A stretch of 35,625 nucleotides of DNA from JBEKHT01 sp050012135 (GCA_050012135.1 JBEKHT010000022.1:1-35625), one strand, 5' to 3'. Positions 7,812-15,993 are shown, counted from the stretch's first letter. Made by a program: numbers and translations. The notes: a model not told the origin generated them from the sequence alone.

Positions 7812-8355
7812 CTCAGCCTCCTCCGCTTGGCCGCGTTGTCAGTTTGCGCAAGCATGTTGTCCATGTCGTCCTGCTCTTGACAGACGAGGGCCCGCTCCGG
7901 CACGATCCTGGGCAACTGCGTCTGCCAAGTGGCTACTGTCCTGCCGGGACAGGTGCGCCTCCGAGCGCAGTGAAGGCCCGGTGGAAGATCGCCACGTTGC
8001 AGCGAGGGGATCCCAGCGCCAAGTTGGCAAAGGCTACACAACTGCCTCTAGAAGGGACCGCGACGGGGGCGCCGAAAGCCCAGGTCGCACCGGCTGCGCA
8101 AACAGACATCGCGAGTCCTGCGATCGCGGTTGATGCCATGAAGCCCTCGATTTTCGATAGGGCCAAGATGTCTGCCAAAACCGGTGCCCGGATGGAGGCG
8201 GCTCAGACTGGCTGCTCGCTCTGATCGTCGCCCCTTGCCTCTCCTGGCGCATCGCCCGGGCCTCGGCCTCGGATGCTCGTCCTGCCCCCGCCTCAAACGA
8301 GGGTGCTACGGATCATGCGGGCCGCTTCCCGTTCGCTGTGGGCCTTCCTGTTACG
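7812..8355. other. Stretch without a secure gene
   Basis: About 540 bp where no reading frame is convincing. The best candidate is a minus-strand frame 7933-8139 (listed separately). Other long frames on either strand are Arg/Pro/Gly-rich, as expected from GC-rich shadow frames. No repeat or RNA is recognised. Confidence 0.4.
7933..8139 (-). CDS. Possible small secreted or membrane peptide
   Basis: 68 aa if it starts at the ATG at 8139, behind GAGGG. The N-terminus (about residues 2-24) is a run of Ala, Gly, Val, Met and Trp that could be a signal peptide or a membrane helix. The rest contains two Cys and no known motif. It fits the strand of the neighbours and fills an otherwise empty gap, but coding status is uncertain. 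Confidence 0.25.
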   Translation of the reverse strand: MASTAIAGLAMSVCAAGATWAFGAPVAVPSRGSCVAFANLALGSPRCNVAIFHRAFTALGGAPVPAGQ

Positions 8356-8712
8356 TCATCCTAGCGGCCCCGTCCACGCGAGACGTTTCTGGACCGCCCT
8401 GGCGAGGCCCTCGACCTTCTCGTAAGCGTCGGGGCTCAAGTGCTTGAAGTGCTGCTTCTGTTGTGGCGACATTGCTTCCCAGGTCCCAATGAGCCTTAGC
8501 GTCTCCGCCACCTCCGTACCCAACTCGGGCTTGGTCGTCAACTCTACCATCGCCTTGCAGCCCTCGGGATCCTCCCGCTCGAGCTGCTGCTTCAGTTGCG
8601 GCGACATCTCACCGAGCCCCTGCCTGAAACGCGCCATCAATTCCACGCAGTCGGTGAAGGCTTCGGCAACCGCGTCCCCCGCGCGGATCGCATCATCAGT
8701 CCGGGTAGTCAC
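8356..8712 (-). CDS. Small helical protein with an internal repeat, unknown
   Basis: 118 aa, GTG start overlapping the stop of the upstream gene (GTGA), so translation is coupled to the terminase-like gene. Mostly helical and charged. Two segments start with the same MSPQ(L/Q)KQ motif, at residues 36 and 81, each followed by a Pro near +13 (EDPEG and LSPDA), so it looks like a duplicated helical unit. Function unknown. The position directly behind a terminase-small-subunit-like gene suggests a role in DNA handling (inference). Confidence 0.6.
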   Translation of the reverse strand: MTTRTDDAIRAGDAVAEAFTDCVELMARFRQGLGEMSPQLKQQLEREDPEGCKAMVELTTKPELGTEVAETLRLIGTWEAMSPQQKQHFKHLSPDAYEKVEGLARAVQKRLAWTGPLG

Positions 8713-9326
8713 GACACGGCCTCCTCTTCCCCCCGTTCGACAAGGGCTAGCTCCTGACCGACATCGGTATCTTCGCTCCCACGCCCGAACTTCCCAAGCC
8801 CCGCGGAGATCCGCTCGACGAAGGCCCGCTGCCGCTCGGGTTCAGGGATGAAGTCACGGATCAATCGCTCCATCGCGATCTGGATCCGCAGGAGGTCGGC
8901 TTTTGTCACGGCGTCGTTTGCCCGGACATCGACATTGCGGCCAACCAGGGCATTGATCTGCCCGAGCCATGCCTGGAGAATGCCGGCCTCCTCCTTGCTC
9001 GGTCTCTCCTGGTCCTCGAGATGCTCAAGGCAACTGGCAAACAACGTCCGCGCCACAGCCAGCTCGCCATTCACTCGCAGGGGATCAGAGTCCTGGGTCG
9101 TGTGCTCGAACTTCTTCGCCTGCTCGCCCCGGAAGACCTTGGCGTAGAGGCCATGGCGCCAGTTGACGTTTTCGGGTCCGGCTGGAATGTTGCCCCCGTG
9201 CAACCAGCAACGCCCAGTGCCCGGATGGTTGGTCCGCGAGCCTGCCGGTTGCTTGCAGGGTGGCCGCCCGTTCTTCCTGGGGCTCCCACACCTCACTGGT
9301 TCAGCAGGTCTTTCCTCTTGGCTCAT
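8709..9326 (-). CDS. Phage terminase small-subunit-like protein with zinc-binding HGG motif
   Basis: 205 aa, ATG start behind GAGGGG. The N-terminus has Cys/His ligands spaced as in phage HGG proteins: RCGSPRKNGRPPC (12-24), then GRCWLHGG near 38-45, followed by NWRHGLYAK. Proteins with this signature sit at the terminase small-subunit position in many phages (family knowledge). The rest is helical and charged, with an acidic C-terminus. No large terminase gene is present here, which fits a satellite that redirects packaging of a helper phage, or a leftover gene. Confidence 0.6.
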   Translation of the reverse strand: MSQEERPAEPVRCGSPRKNGRPPCKQPAGSRTNHPGTGRCWLHGGNIPAGPENVNWRHGLYAKVFRGEQAKKFEHTTQDSDPLRVNGELAVARTLFASCLEHLEDQERPSKEEAGILQAWLGQINALVGRNVDVRANDAVTKADLLRIQIAMERLIRDFIPEPERQRAFVERISAGLGKFGRGSEDTDVGQELALVERGEEEAVS

Positions 9327-9350
9327 GGCGTCCCCTCAGAACTGCCAGGC

Positions 9351-9572
9351 TCATGGCGTCTCGGACGGCGAACCCGTTCGATCTGGCGGATCTGCGTCGA
9401 CCGTCGCCCCAGGGCCATACAGGGCCCGGTGGTTCTCCCGTGCCACCTCGACCAGCAAGCTCAAGCCGCTGATCATCTTGTAGATCTCAAAGAGCATGGT
9501 CCGGTCGAGGCCGAAGCCTTTGGGACTGGTCGCCACAGGATCACCCCGGAACTCGCCTTTGGGGTTCGCCAT
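9351..9572 (-). CDS. Small protein of unknown function
   Basis: 73 aa from the ATG at 9572, which has GGGAGGG upstream; the longer frame upstream is the shadow of the Gly-rich gene. One central helix (about 24-48, LDRTMLFEIYKMISGLSLLVEV) is flanked by disordered polar ends. No family recognised. It lies 19 nt after the Gly/Tyr-rich gene and 24 nt before the terminase-like gene, in one apparent operon. Confidence 0.5.
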   Translation of the reverse strand: MANPKGEFRGDPVATSPKGFGLDRTMLFEIYKMISGLSLLVEVARENHRALYGPGATVDADPPDRTGSPSETP

Positions 9573-9591
9573 GTTGCCCGTCCCTCCCAGG

Positions 9592-10665
9592 TCATCTACG
9601 GACCACCCAGCGGGTGAGCGCATTGATCCAGTTCGGGGTGCTGGCATAACTGCCGTAGTCGTAGCCTCCACCATACCCGCCACCACCGCCACCATAGCTG
9701 TACCAAGTCGGCGGGGGCTTCGGCGGCGGGTTGGGCACAGTGTCCGGCGGGGTGACATCGATCGGATAGCCACCGCGCAGCACATCCGGCACCACATAGT
9801 TCTGCCAGTCCGCCGGCAGCACCCCCCGCGTGGGGTTCATCCCTGCGCTCGCCTCCGGGCTCATCAGCGGGCTGTTGGGGCCGTACAGGTCCATGTTGTA
9901 AGCACCCGGCCTGAGGTAGTTCATGACGGAACCCACGCTCCCCTGCAGCAGGCCCGCCAAGGAGCGCAGCCAATCGGGCATCAGGGGGCCGCCCTCCTGG
10001 CCAGCTGGGATCGGGATGTGGACCTGCTTGGTTGACACTGCCCCCGGACTCTTATCCGGGACCACCCGACCGTTCGTGTCCAAGGACACCGTGCCCGTCG
10101 AGGTCTTGGCGACTGCACTCGGGTCATTGTCCGAGACCATCTCGCCGTAGTCATTGACGGAGACGGTCGGCACCTTGCCCCCTTTCTGCAGGACGCCCTG
10201 CCAATAGGTGTCGCTGGTCTGCTGTCGTTGCAAATCAGTGGGAGGCGTTTGATTGGGGTAAGGCCTGGATCCCGGTGCCACCGCAGCGGCCCTTGTCAGC
10301 GGCTCGATCAACGGTTGGCCGATAGGCTGCCTCATCCGGTTAGAACTCAACCACGACGCCGCGCCGCGCAGCAAGTCCTGCACCGCACCGCCCGGGTTGA
10401 GCCAAGAGGGTATCGCTAGCGCCGATGGGGCACCCACACTCTGGTCGTTGTACCCCTGCCCCAAAGGCGCAGGATAGGTCGGGACCCCGGGACCACTGTA
10501 GCCGCCCGCCCCGCCGCGCAGGATGTCCGGCTGCGCGTTCCCGCCTACGCCCAAGGCGATCGGCCTTAGCGTAGGATTCAAGTACGCCGGCACTGTAGCC
10601 TGCGTGCTTATACCCCACCGCTTAGGTTGGATCGGCGTCGTTATTCCAGCTCCAACGATAGCCAT
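9592..10665 (-). CDS. Low-complexity Pro/Gly/Tyr-rich protein, unknown
   Basis: 357 aa, ATG start with GAGGAGGAG upstream. Family not recognised. No signal peptide. The sequence is Pro, Gly, Asn and Ser rich with few charged residues. A short motif recurs three times: PDILRGG (about 47-53), QDLLRGA (about 96-102) and PDVLRGG near 297-303, with a related PDWLRS between. The tail contains a Gly/Tyr run (GGGGGGYGGGYDYGSY) before a tryptophan-rich end. The composition resembles phage structural or assembly proteins, but that is only a compositional argument. It is the first gene after the CGCCA repeat array and may be controlled by it. Confidence 0.6.
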   Translation of the reverse strand: MAIVGAGITTPIQPKRWGISTQATVPAYLNPTLRPIALGVGGNAQPDILRGGAGGYSGPGVPTYPAPLGQGYNDQSVGAPSALAIPSWLNPGGAVQDLLRGAASWLSSNRMRQPIGQPLIEPLTRAAAVAPGSRPYPNQTPPTDLQRQQTSDTYWQGVLQKGGKVPTVSVNDYGEMVSDNDPSAVAKTSTGTVSLDTNGRVVPDKSPGAVSTKQVHIPIPAGQEGGPLMPDWLRSLAGLLQGSVGSVMNYLRPGAYNMDLYGPNSPLMSPEASAGMNPTRGVLPADWQNYVVPDVLRGGYPIDVTPPDTVPNPPPKPPPTWYSYGGGGGGYGGGYDYGSYASTPNWINALTRWVVRR

Positions 10666-10720
10666 GTCTCCTCCTCTGAGTTACCGCTAACCACTTAGCC
10701 AGATCGTCCCCGTCTCGAAG

Positions 10721-10843
10721 GTGTGAACCGCTTCACACATCTTCGCCAATGTACGCCAATACACGCCATGGCGGACTTGGCGAAGATGCACGCCATGTTC
10801 GCCAAGTACGCCACACCCCTTTAAGGGGTGGCGGACTTTGGCG
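10721..10843. promoter_or_regulatory. Phased CGCCA repeat array (iteron- or operator-like)
   Basis: Six direct CGCCA copies begin at 10744, 10754, 10764, 10791, 10800 and 10809. Four inverted TGGCG copies begin at 10769, 10778, 10829 and 10839. Neighbours are spaced 9-10 bp, one helical turn, and 10764-10773 is a perfect palindrome CGCCATGGCG. The array starts with a 7-bp dyad GTGTGAA-CCGC-TTCACAC (10721-10738) and includes ACCCCTTTAAGGGGT (10815-10829). It sits 3' of the helicase gene and upstream of the Gly-rich gene. It could be a replication origin, a partition site or an operator array for the ribbon-helix-helix protein. The array is seen; the function is inferred. Confidence 0.7.
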
Positions 10844-10860
10844 TGCTCGGGTGAAGTTGT

Positions 10861-12384
10861 TCACGATCTTGCCCATGAGTACCAGTTTGCTGTCCCCATC
10901 TTGGCGATATGAACCTCGGGCATTTGCCGAAGCACCTGGAAGGCCCTGTCAGTCGTGCGGGAGCTGCCGACGAACCCATGCGATCGTGCAGCCTCCTCAA
11001 GCGCCTTTCGCGTCAGAGCCCCATCCGCCTCGCGAAGGGGCCCAAGTAGCATCCCTACTGCGGCCTCGACCAGGGTGTCGCTGATCAACGAGCCCGCTCG
11101 CTGCGTGAAGGCGAGGACCAGGCCGCCAGCCTCGCCGTCCTCAATCACGAAGGAAGCCGAGGCCGCTTCAGGCAACTCGCGGTTCTTGAAACAGGTGAAC
11201 GTCCGCACCATCGAGTCCCCGCTGCCAGCAATCGCGACCATAAGGCCCGTGTCGATTGCAGCGGTGAGGGCAGAGGATCCACGCACCCGGTTGGTCAGCG
11301 AGGCCAGGTCGTTCTTGTTGGCATGGTGGATCAGGAGCACAGAGGCGCCGGTCTCCCGCGCCACTTCACGGATGTGGCCCATCACCAGGCCGACGTCGCC
11401 GGCGGCGTTCTCGTCCAGGCCGGGCATGAAGCAGTAGAGGGCGTCAAGGACAACGAGCTTGGCTTGCACGCGGTCCACCAAGCGTCTGAGGATTACAGCG
11501 CCTTGTGGCTGGCCCAGGTCCAACGGAGAAAGGTCAAGCAGAAAGCCCTCGTCGGGTGGCGGGATCTCGCGCCCCTGGCACAGGTCAGCCAGTCGACGCC
11601 GGAGAGTCCTGCGAGGAGAGTCGGAACCCGCGTAGACCACGGCGCCCTGCTGCGCCTTGTGGCCCCAAGCGCTGCCCCCCGAATGAACGGCCAGGGCGAG
11701 ATCCAACGCCAAGTATGTCTTCCCCGCTCCGGCTGGGCCGACAAGAAGGCCGACCCCACCATCGACAAGGAACCCATCCAGCAGCCAAGGAGTGTCGGGC
11801 AGTTCCTGCCCGCAGAGATCCGCCGGCGTCCACACCTCTCGCTCCCTGGCTCCCGTGGCCGTGACCAAGACGTCCAACCGATCACGTGCCTGGCCCAGCG
11901 CCCCCTCGAGGCTGCCGTTCGGACTGAAGGCAGCGCGAACGATGAAGCCAGCAAGCGCGATCGCCTTTCGTTTAGACGAGGCGCGCTGGACGGCTCGAGC
12001 ATAGGCCTCCGCATGAGTGGAGGTCGGTACGCCCTCCATCAACTGCGTCAGGTAGGCGTCCCTATCGACATCCGCAAACTTGCCGCCAGCGTCGAGTTCA
12101 TTCACAAGCGTCAGGAAATCGACCAGCTCATGACGTTCGACCAGGCGCTGGAAGGCTTCGTAGATCCACGCATGCCGATGGATGTAGAAATCGCTCGCGT
12201 TCAGAAAGGCTGCGACCGTCGGGAAGTTCTCGGGCGCAATGATCAGAGCGCCCAGGAGAGCCTTCTCGGCCTTGAGATCCTGAGGAGGAGCAGCGCCTTT
12301 GGGCAGCGACGGGACGAGTTGCCGGGTCTTGCCCTCAAGCGAGAGTTTGTGTGCGGTCGAAGTTGGTGCTAGAGTGGTAGACAT
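10861..12384 (-). CDS. Replicative helicase-like ATPase: DnaB N-terminal domain plus RepA-type RecA fold
   Basis: 507 aa. Residues about 35-130 match the helical DnaB N-terminal domain (start AEKALLGALIIAPE). From about 200 a RecA-like ATPase follows, with Walker A GPAGAGKT at 216-223 and Walker B VVLDAL ending at Asp314, then LLIHHANK as in RepA/AAA_25 helicases. The last about 80 residues look like a winged helix. This merger of a DnaB-type N-terminus and a RepA-type motor is common in phages, plasmids and integrative elements, where it unwinds the element's own origin (family knowledge). It starts behind GGAGG and lies just downstream of the ribbon-helix-helix gene. The phased repeats begin right after its stop. 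Confidence 0.8.
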   Translation of the reverse strand: MSTTLAPTSTAHKLSLEGKTRQLVPSLPKGAAPPQDLKAEKALLGALIIAPENFPTVAAFLNASDFYIHRHAWIYEAFQRLVERHELVDFLTLVNELDAGGKFADVDRDAYLTQLMEGVPTSTHAEAYARAVQRASSKRKAIALAGFIVRAAFSPNGSLEGALGQARDRLDVLVTATGAREREVWTPADLCGQELPDTPWLLDGFLVDGGVGLLVGPAGAGKTYLALDLALAVHSGGSAWGHKAQQGAVVYAGSDSPRRTLRRRLADLCQGREIPPPDEGFLLDLSPLDLGQPQGAVILRRLVDRVQAKLVVLDALYCFMPGLDENAAGDVGLVMGHIREVARETGASVLLIHHANKNDLASLTNRVRGSSALTAAIDTGLMVAIAGSGDSMVRTFTCFKNRELPEAASASFVIEDGEAGGLVLAFTQRAGSLISDTLVEAAVGMLLGPLREADGALTRKALEEAARSHGFVGSSRTTDRAFQVLRQMPEVHIAKMGTANWYSWARS

Positions 12385-12412
12385 GCTGGGCCTCCACCGA
12401 CCCGGCGCCTTG

Positions 12413-12440
12413 CCCGCGACCCACTATCGCGGGTTTTTTT
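12413..12440 (+). terminator. Plus-strand Rho-independent terminator overlapping the 3' end of the RHH gene
   Basis: CCCGCGA (12413-12419) pairs with TCGCGGG (12427-12433) around a 7-nt loop, followed by seven T (12434-12440). The orientation is plus, although all nearby genes are on the minus strand; on the minus strand the hairpin lacks a U-tract. It would end an antisense transcript running over the helicase gene, or be chance use of the AAA-AAC codons at the end of the RHH gene. Confidence 0.6.
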
Positions 12441-12618
12441 CTTTCGAGACGTCAGAGGCGTCAACCGAGGCAGGAGCCAGGCCGTGGGCGTCGACTTCAG
12501 CCAAAATCAATTCCCGCACGAGCCCCGAGCGCGACTGGCCGCGCTTCTCGGCCAGCTGTTCGACCCGCCGCCGCTCGTCCGCCGACAATCGCAAGCTGAT
12601 GAACTCACCCCGAATCAT
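12424..12618 (-). CDS. Ribbon-helix-helix (CopG/Arc-type) regulator
   Basis: 64 aa, ATG start behind AGGAGGTTGA. The pattern FISLRLSADERRRVEQLAEKR followed by a second helix SRSGLVRELILAEV is a complete ribbon-helix-helix domain: one DNA-contacting beta strand (FISLRL) and two helices, working as a dimer. Such proteins bind short, helically phased repeats and control copy number, partition or antitoxin genes (family knowledge). It lies 39 nt upstream of the helicase gene in the same direction. The CGCCA array at 10721-10843 is a plausible target (inference). Confidence 0.8.
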   Translation of the reverse strand: MIRGEFISLRLSADERRRVEQLAEKRGQSRSGLVRELILAEVDAHGLAPASVDASDVSKEKNPR

Positions 12619-12825
12619 TCAACCTCCTACAGAAAAACAAAAACGCCCGCGAAGCTCGGTTGCCCGAGTTCTCCGCTGAGGCGTCAATAGGCGGGTCGCC
12701 GCCTCCACGGTTTGTTGAGCTCCGCTTTCGACTCAATTATGCGGCAAGCGTGTCACCAAAAGCAACGACGAGAATCGCCCCTCCAGCGAAGGGCATCGCT
12801 CCCATTACCGCCAACATCTTAGCCG

Positions 12826-13830
12826 CTATTCGCGCAGTGATGCGTGTCGTTTGAGCCTCGGCCCTGGATGGTAAGGCACGTGCAGCGCTCGCACGCCTTC
12901 CCTCTTGGCCTCCTCGCCGCGCATGTCGTACCTCGAGGTCGTCTGAATGGAGCGGTGCCCGGCCAGTTTGCTCACGATCGACAGGTCGACCTTGGCTGCG
13001 AGCAGATGCGAGACAAAGGTCCGCCGCATGTCGTGCGGGCGGAAGACCGGCACGCCTGCCTCGCCGGCTCGCTTCTCGCAGATGTGCCAGATCGAGTCGG
13101 GGCTCATGTGCCGGTTCGTGAGCGGCCGGCCTTTTCCCTCGCCCGAGGGCCACAGCAGCGCTCCCGGCTTCTTGCCGCGCACGGTCAGCCAATCCTGCAG
13201 CGCATCCAATGCGCCGTCATCCACGGGCGCCAGGCGCACCCGGTTGCCCTTGCCGCGCACCCGCAGGGTTCCATTCTCGAAGTCGGCCAAGTCCAGCAAG
13301 CAGAGTTCGGCGCGCCGGAGGCCGCAGCCGTACAGCAATGCGAGGACCGCCGCATCCCTCGCGCCCTCGAGTGACTTGTCCTCCGCACACGCCCGGAAGA
13401 GGGCAGACAACTCGCCGTGGCTCAGCTCCCTGCCGTGTGGCGGCACGTCGTTCGTCACCCCTCGCACCTCCTTGATGCGCTGGTAGACTTCGGCTGGCAC
13501 GTAGCCAAGCAACCAGCACTGGCGCGCCACCCCCTTGACCACGGCCAGGGTCCGGTTCACCGTTGCCGGCGCCTTGCCGGAAGCCACCATCTGCGCCCTG
13601 AGAGCCGCCACGTGCTGGTAGCCTACCGCCGCCCAGTTGATCTCCTGCCAGCCAGCCTTGCCCTGGCTGAGCGTCCGGGCCACCGTCTCCAAGCTGGATG
13701 CCACTGACCGCCTGCTCGCCTCCGATCCGAGGCTGGCCAGGTAGACCAGGGCCGGATGTCTGTCCGCCGGGATGATGGCCAGGGTCTTTGCCATAACGCT
13801 CTGCTGCACCAGCTGAAGTTCTGTGTCCAT
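12826..13830 (-). CDS. Tyrosine recombinase (integrase), intact
   Basis: 334 aa, ATG start behind GGGAGG. An N-terminal SAM-like core-binding domain (about 20-115) precedes a catalytic domain with all expected residues: Arg172 in GLRRAEL, Lys194 in RGKGNR, His266 and Arg269 in HDMRR, His292 in GHRS and Tyr301. The XerC/XerD-like length and motif spelling suggest a site-specific recombinase for integration, excision or dimer resolution. It is the only complete recombinase in the element, so it is the best candidate for the enzyme still able to move it, although the gene nearest the tRNA is the frameshifted one. Confidence 0.9.
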   Translation of the reverse strand: MDTELQLVQQSVMAKTLAIIPADRHPALVYLASLGSEASRRSVASSLETVARTLSQGKAGWQEINWAAVGYQHVAALRAQMVASGKAPATVNRTLAVVKGVARQCWLLGYVPAEVYQRIKEVRGVTNDVPPHGRELSHGELSALFRACAEDKSLEGARDAAVLALLYGCGLRRAELCLLDLADFENGTLRVRGKGNRVRLAPVDDGALDALQDWLTVRGKKPGALLWPSGEGKGRPLTNRHMSPDSIWHICEKRAGEAGVPVFRPHDMRRTFVSHLLAAKVDLSIVSKLAGHRSIQTTSRYDMRGEEAKREGVRALHVPYHPGPRLKRHASLRE

Positions 13831-13873
13831 GTCACCTCCCCCGTAAAGCCCTCTTTACATGAACAGTCTACCA

Positions 13874-14641
13874 TCATTTTGGGCCGGCAACCTGGCCGCT
13901 TTTGTACCTGATCTTGGCATCTGAAGGTTCGCCGAGGGCGGGTGATGGACCCGCCCTCCTTGTCTTTGCAACGCCTTGCAAATCCCTACGCCACTGTCTG
14001 CCTCCTGAGCGGCAGGATCCTTCCCCGGATCGGCTGCCTTGGTTGCGCCGGCTTGGGTTGGACTGTCTCGGAAGCCGCCGAAAGGCTGCGCGGCACTCCT
14101 CTTCCTCGCGGTGGTCACGGCGCGCCGCATCGTATGCATGGCGCAGGCGGGGCGCTCGCCTCCTGAGTTCCGCAAGGGGCATGCCCCACCAGCGCGCCAA
14201 CCCCTTCTCTAGGTCCGCGAACCCAACTCGGCCCTTAGTGTCCAGCAGAGCATCGGCGATCTCCACGTACAGGGACGAAGCACTGCAAGGCTCGGTCGGT
14301 AACTCGTACCTCCGCACATCTTCCTCGAGGATCTTAGCGACCTCCGCCTGCCCGAGTTCCTCGGCGCGGTGCTGGGCAATGGCTAGACGCTTTCGGAACG
14401 CCTTGCCGTGACTAGGCGATCCGACGGCATGCACGCACTCATGGATCAGCACGGCGACGCGCTTCGGGCCGATGTTGTCCGGCCCGACACAGATGAGCTT
14501 GAGGGTAACGTCGCAGTACCCGTCAGAGCCGCTCAGATAAGCCGCCCGGGTGGCCAGGCGCACATGCCAGCTCCGCCAGGTTTGCCAGCGGGGGAAGTAG
14601 TCACGGCGTACCTCGAGGAAAAGCGATCTGATTGTGCTCAT
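13874..14641 (-). CDS. SprT-like zinc metalloprotease-domain protein
   Basis: 255 aa from the ATG at 14641, which overlaps the stop of the upstream integrase (ATGA); the frame continues further upstream but those residues are a shadow of the integrase. The motif HECVH (67-71) followed by HGKAF (78-82) is the HExxH...HG..F arrangement of SprT/Spartan-like proteases, which act on DNA-protein crosslinks in other organisms (family knowledge). The C-terminal 100 residues are strongly basic and low in complexity. Translation is coupled to the integrase gene, so it probably serves element mobility or replication. Confidence 0.7.
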   Translation of the reverse strand: MSTIRSLFLEVRRDYFPRWQTWRSWHVRLATRAAYLSGSDGYCDVTLKLICVGPDNIGPKRVAVLIHECVHAVGSPSHGKAFRKRLAIAQHRAEELGQAEVAKILEEDVRRYELPTEPCSASSLYVEIADALLDTKGRVGFADLEKGLARWWGMPLAELRRRAPRLRHAYDAARRDHREEEECRAAFRRLPRQSNPSRRNQGSRSGEGSCRSGGRQWRRDLQGVAKTRRAGPSPALGEPSDAKIRYKSGQVAGPK

Positions 14642-15584
14642 GAGTTTCTCGCAGGCAGGAACCGTCCTCGCGCCGGTGCCGTGGCTCGAGCTGCCCCGGT
14701 AGCCGCATCTGGGCTTCGAACTGGCGCTACCTGAAAGCCATTCAAGGGCGACGTGGCCAGGGCGCGGGCCTGCAACTGCGACTGCGCGAGCGTCGTATAG
14801 ACGCCCATCATCTCGGGTCCAGCCCACCCCATGATTTGCATGAGGCTGCTCGCGTCTACTCCCTGAAGGACCCGCCATGTCGCGCTCGTGTGCCGGAACA
14901 TGTGGGCGGTTGCGTGGATCCCGGCTCGCCTCCCCAGATCCTCGACCATCAGGCCCAGCCCCCAAGGGCCGAGGCCGAAAACGCGATCGCCGCCCTTATA
15001 GTTCCCGTGGAACTCATGCACGTCCCTGGCCCGGAGCCAGCGTTGGAGGGCCTCTGTGGTTCGGGCGGTGAAGTAGGCGAACCTCTGCTTGTCGCCCTTC
15101 TCCGTGAGCAGGGCGCTGCCTCGAGATTCAAGTCGTCCATGCCCAGGTTGGCTGCTCCGCCCCGTCGGCATCCGGTCTCAAGCAGGAAGAGGATCAGGGC
15201 CTCGTCGCGCTCGGGGTTCTGCCCGGTCGCAGCCGTGTCGAGGAGTTTCGTCACCTGCTCGGGGGTGAACGCCTTTGGGAGATGCTTGGGCAAGCGAGGC
15301 TTCTCAAGGCGTCGAGCGATATGGGTCGGGGTGATCTCCTCCTCCGCCATCCAGTTGAAGAACGCCCTCGCGTTCACAATGGCGGTCCAGCAGCTGCGGA
15401 CCTTGAGGCCTCGAGCGGGCAGGTCGTCGGCCCACTCCCTCAGCAGCTCGAGGGTCGGCTCCCGGCCGGCCAGGAACTCGCCCAGGCACCCCAGCCAGTA
15501 CCGCCGGGCCCCGATCGTGACCTCGGACCTTCCTCGCCGCTTCATCGCCTTGAGGTGCAACTCCACCGCATCACCGAATGGCAT
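14638..15584 (-). pseudogene. Tyrosine recombinase gene split by a frameshift
   Basis: Two frames together make one integrase of about 315 aa. The N-terminal frame reads through the core-binding domain and the first catalytic Arg (TGCRRGGA). Then, near 15115-15130, the sequence continues only in the next frame with TEKGDK (Lys), HMFRHTS (HxxR), MGWAG (Trp at the second His position, as in Cre) and GVYTTL (Tyr). Restoring one base after the DLNLE segment joins them. The start overlaps the upstream gene's stop as TGATG. It is the integrase nearest the tRNA, so it was probably the one that inserted the element. A sequencing error or programmed frameshift cannot be excluded. Confidence 0.8.
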
Positions 15585-15916
15585 CACGCCACACCCCCGG
15601 CGATCATCACGACGGCATGCAGGTTCCCTCCATGTGCCTGCAGGCTCTCCAACACTCGAGGCAGGTCCTCGCAGGTCTGCTTGGCCAGGTCGGCAGGCAC
15701 CCTGCCGCCTCGGGCCTCCGCTTCTCGAGCAAAGCGGTCGAACTCAGATGCATACCAGGCGACCTCAATCAGATCCTTAGGCGCGTGCTCATGCAGCCAG
15801 GTCCAGACGCATTCCTGGCAAGCCTCGGAGAGCCCGCCGACGAAAGCCGGGGGCAGCGGGGCCTTGACCAATTCACTATTGCTGATTGGGGCTTCGGTGC
15901 CGAGTTGGATGGACAT
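15584..15916 (-). CDS. Small protein of unknown function upstream of the integrase
   Basis: 110 aa from the ATG at 15916, which has GGAGG five bases before it; a TTG four codons earlier is a poorer start. Mainly helical, with three Cys in the segment EACQECVWTW and further on, and a Gly-rich end (AHGGNLHAVVMIAGGVA). No family recognised; an excisionase-like helix-turn-helix is not visible. Its stop overlaps the integrase start, so both are translated together. As the first gene next to the attachment site it may regulate integration. Confidence 0.6.
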   Translation of the reverse strand: MSIQLGTEAPISNSELVKAPLPPAFVGGLSEACQECVWTWLHEHAPKDLIEVAWYASEFDRFAREAEARGGRVPADLAKQTCEDLPRVLESLQAHGGNLHAVVMIAGGVA

Positions 15917-15993
15917 GATATCCTCCAAGTGGGCACCGCGAGGCAGCTGCTATTTCGGGGGCTGTTCTCCCGGACGGTTCATCCGGGATTCCT

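Noticed and set aside
12737..12817. Tiny hydrophobic minus-strand peptide (26 aa) after the intact integrase
   Set aside because: It looks like a membrane helix but has no ribosome binding site and is too short to support.
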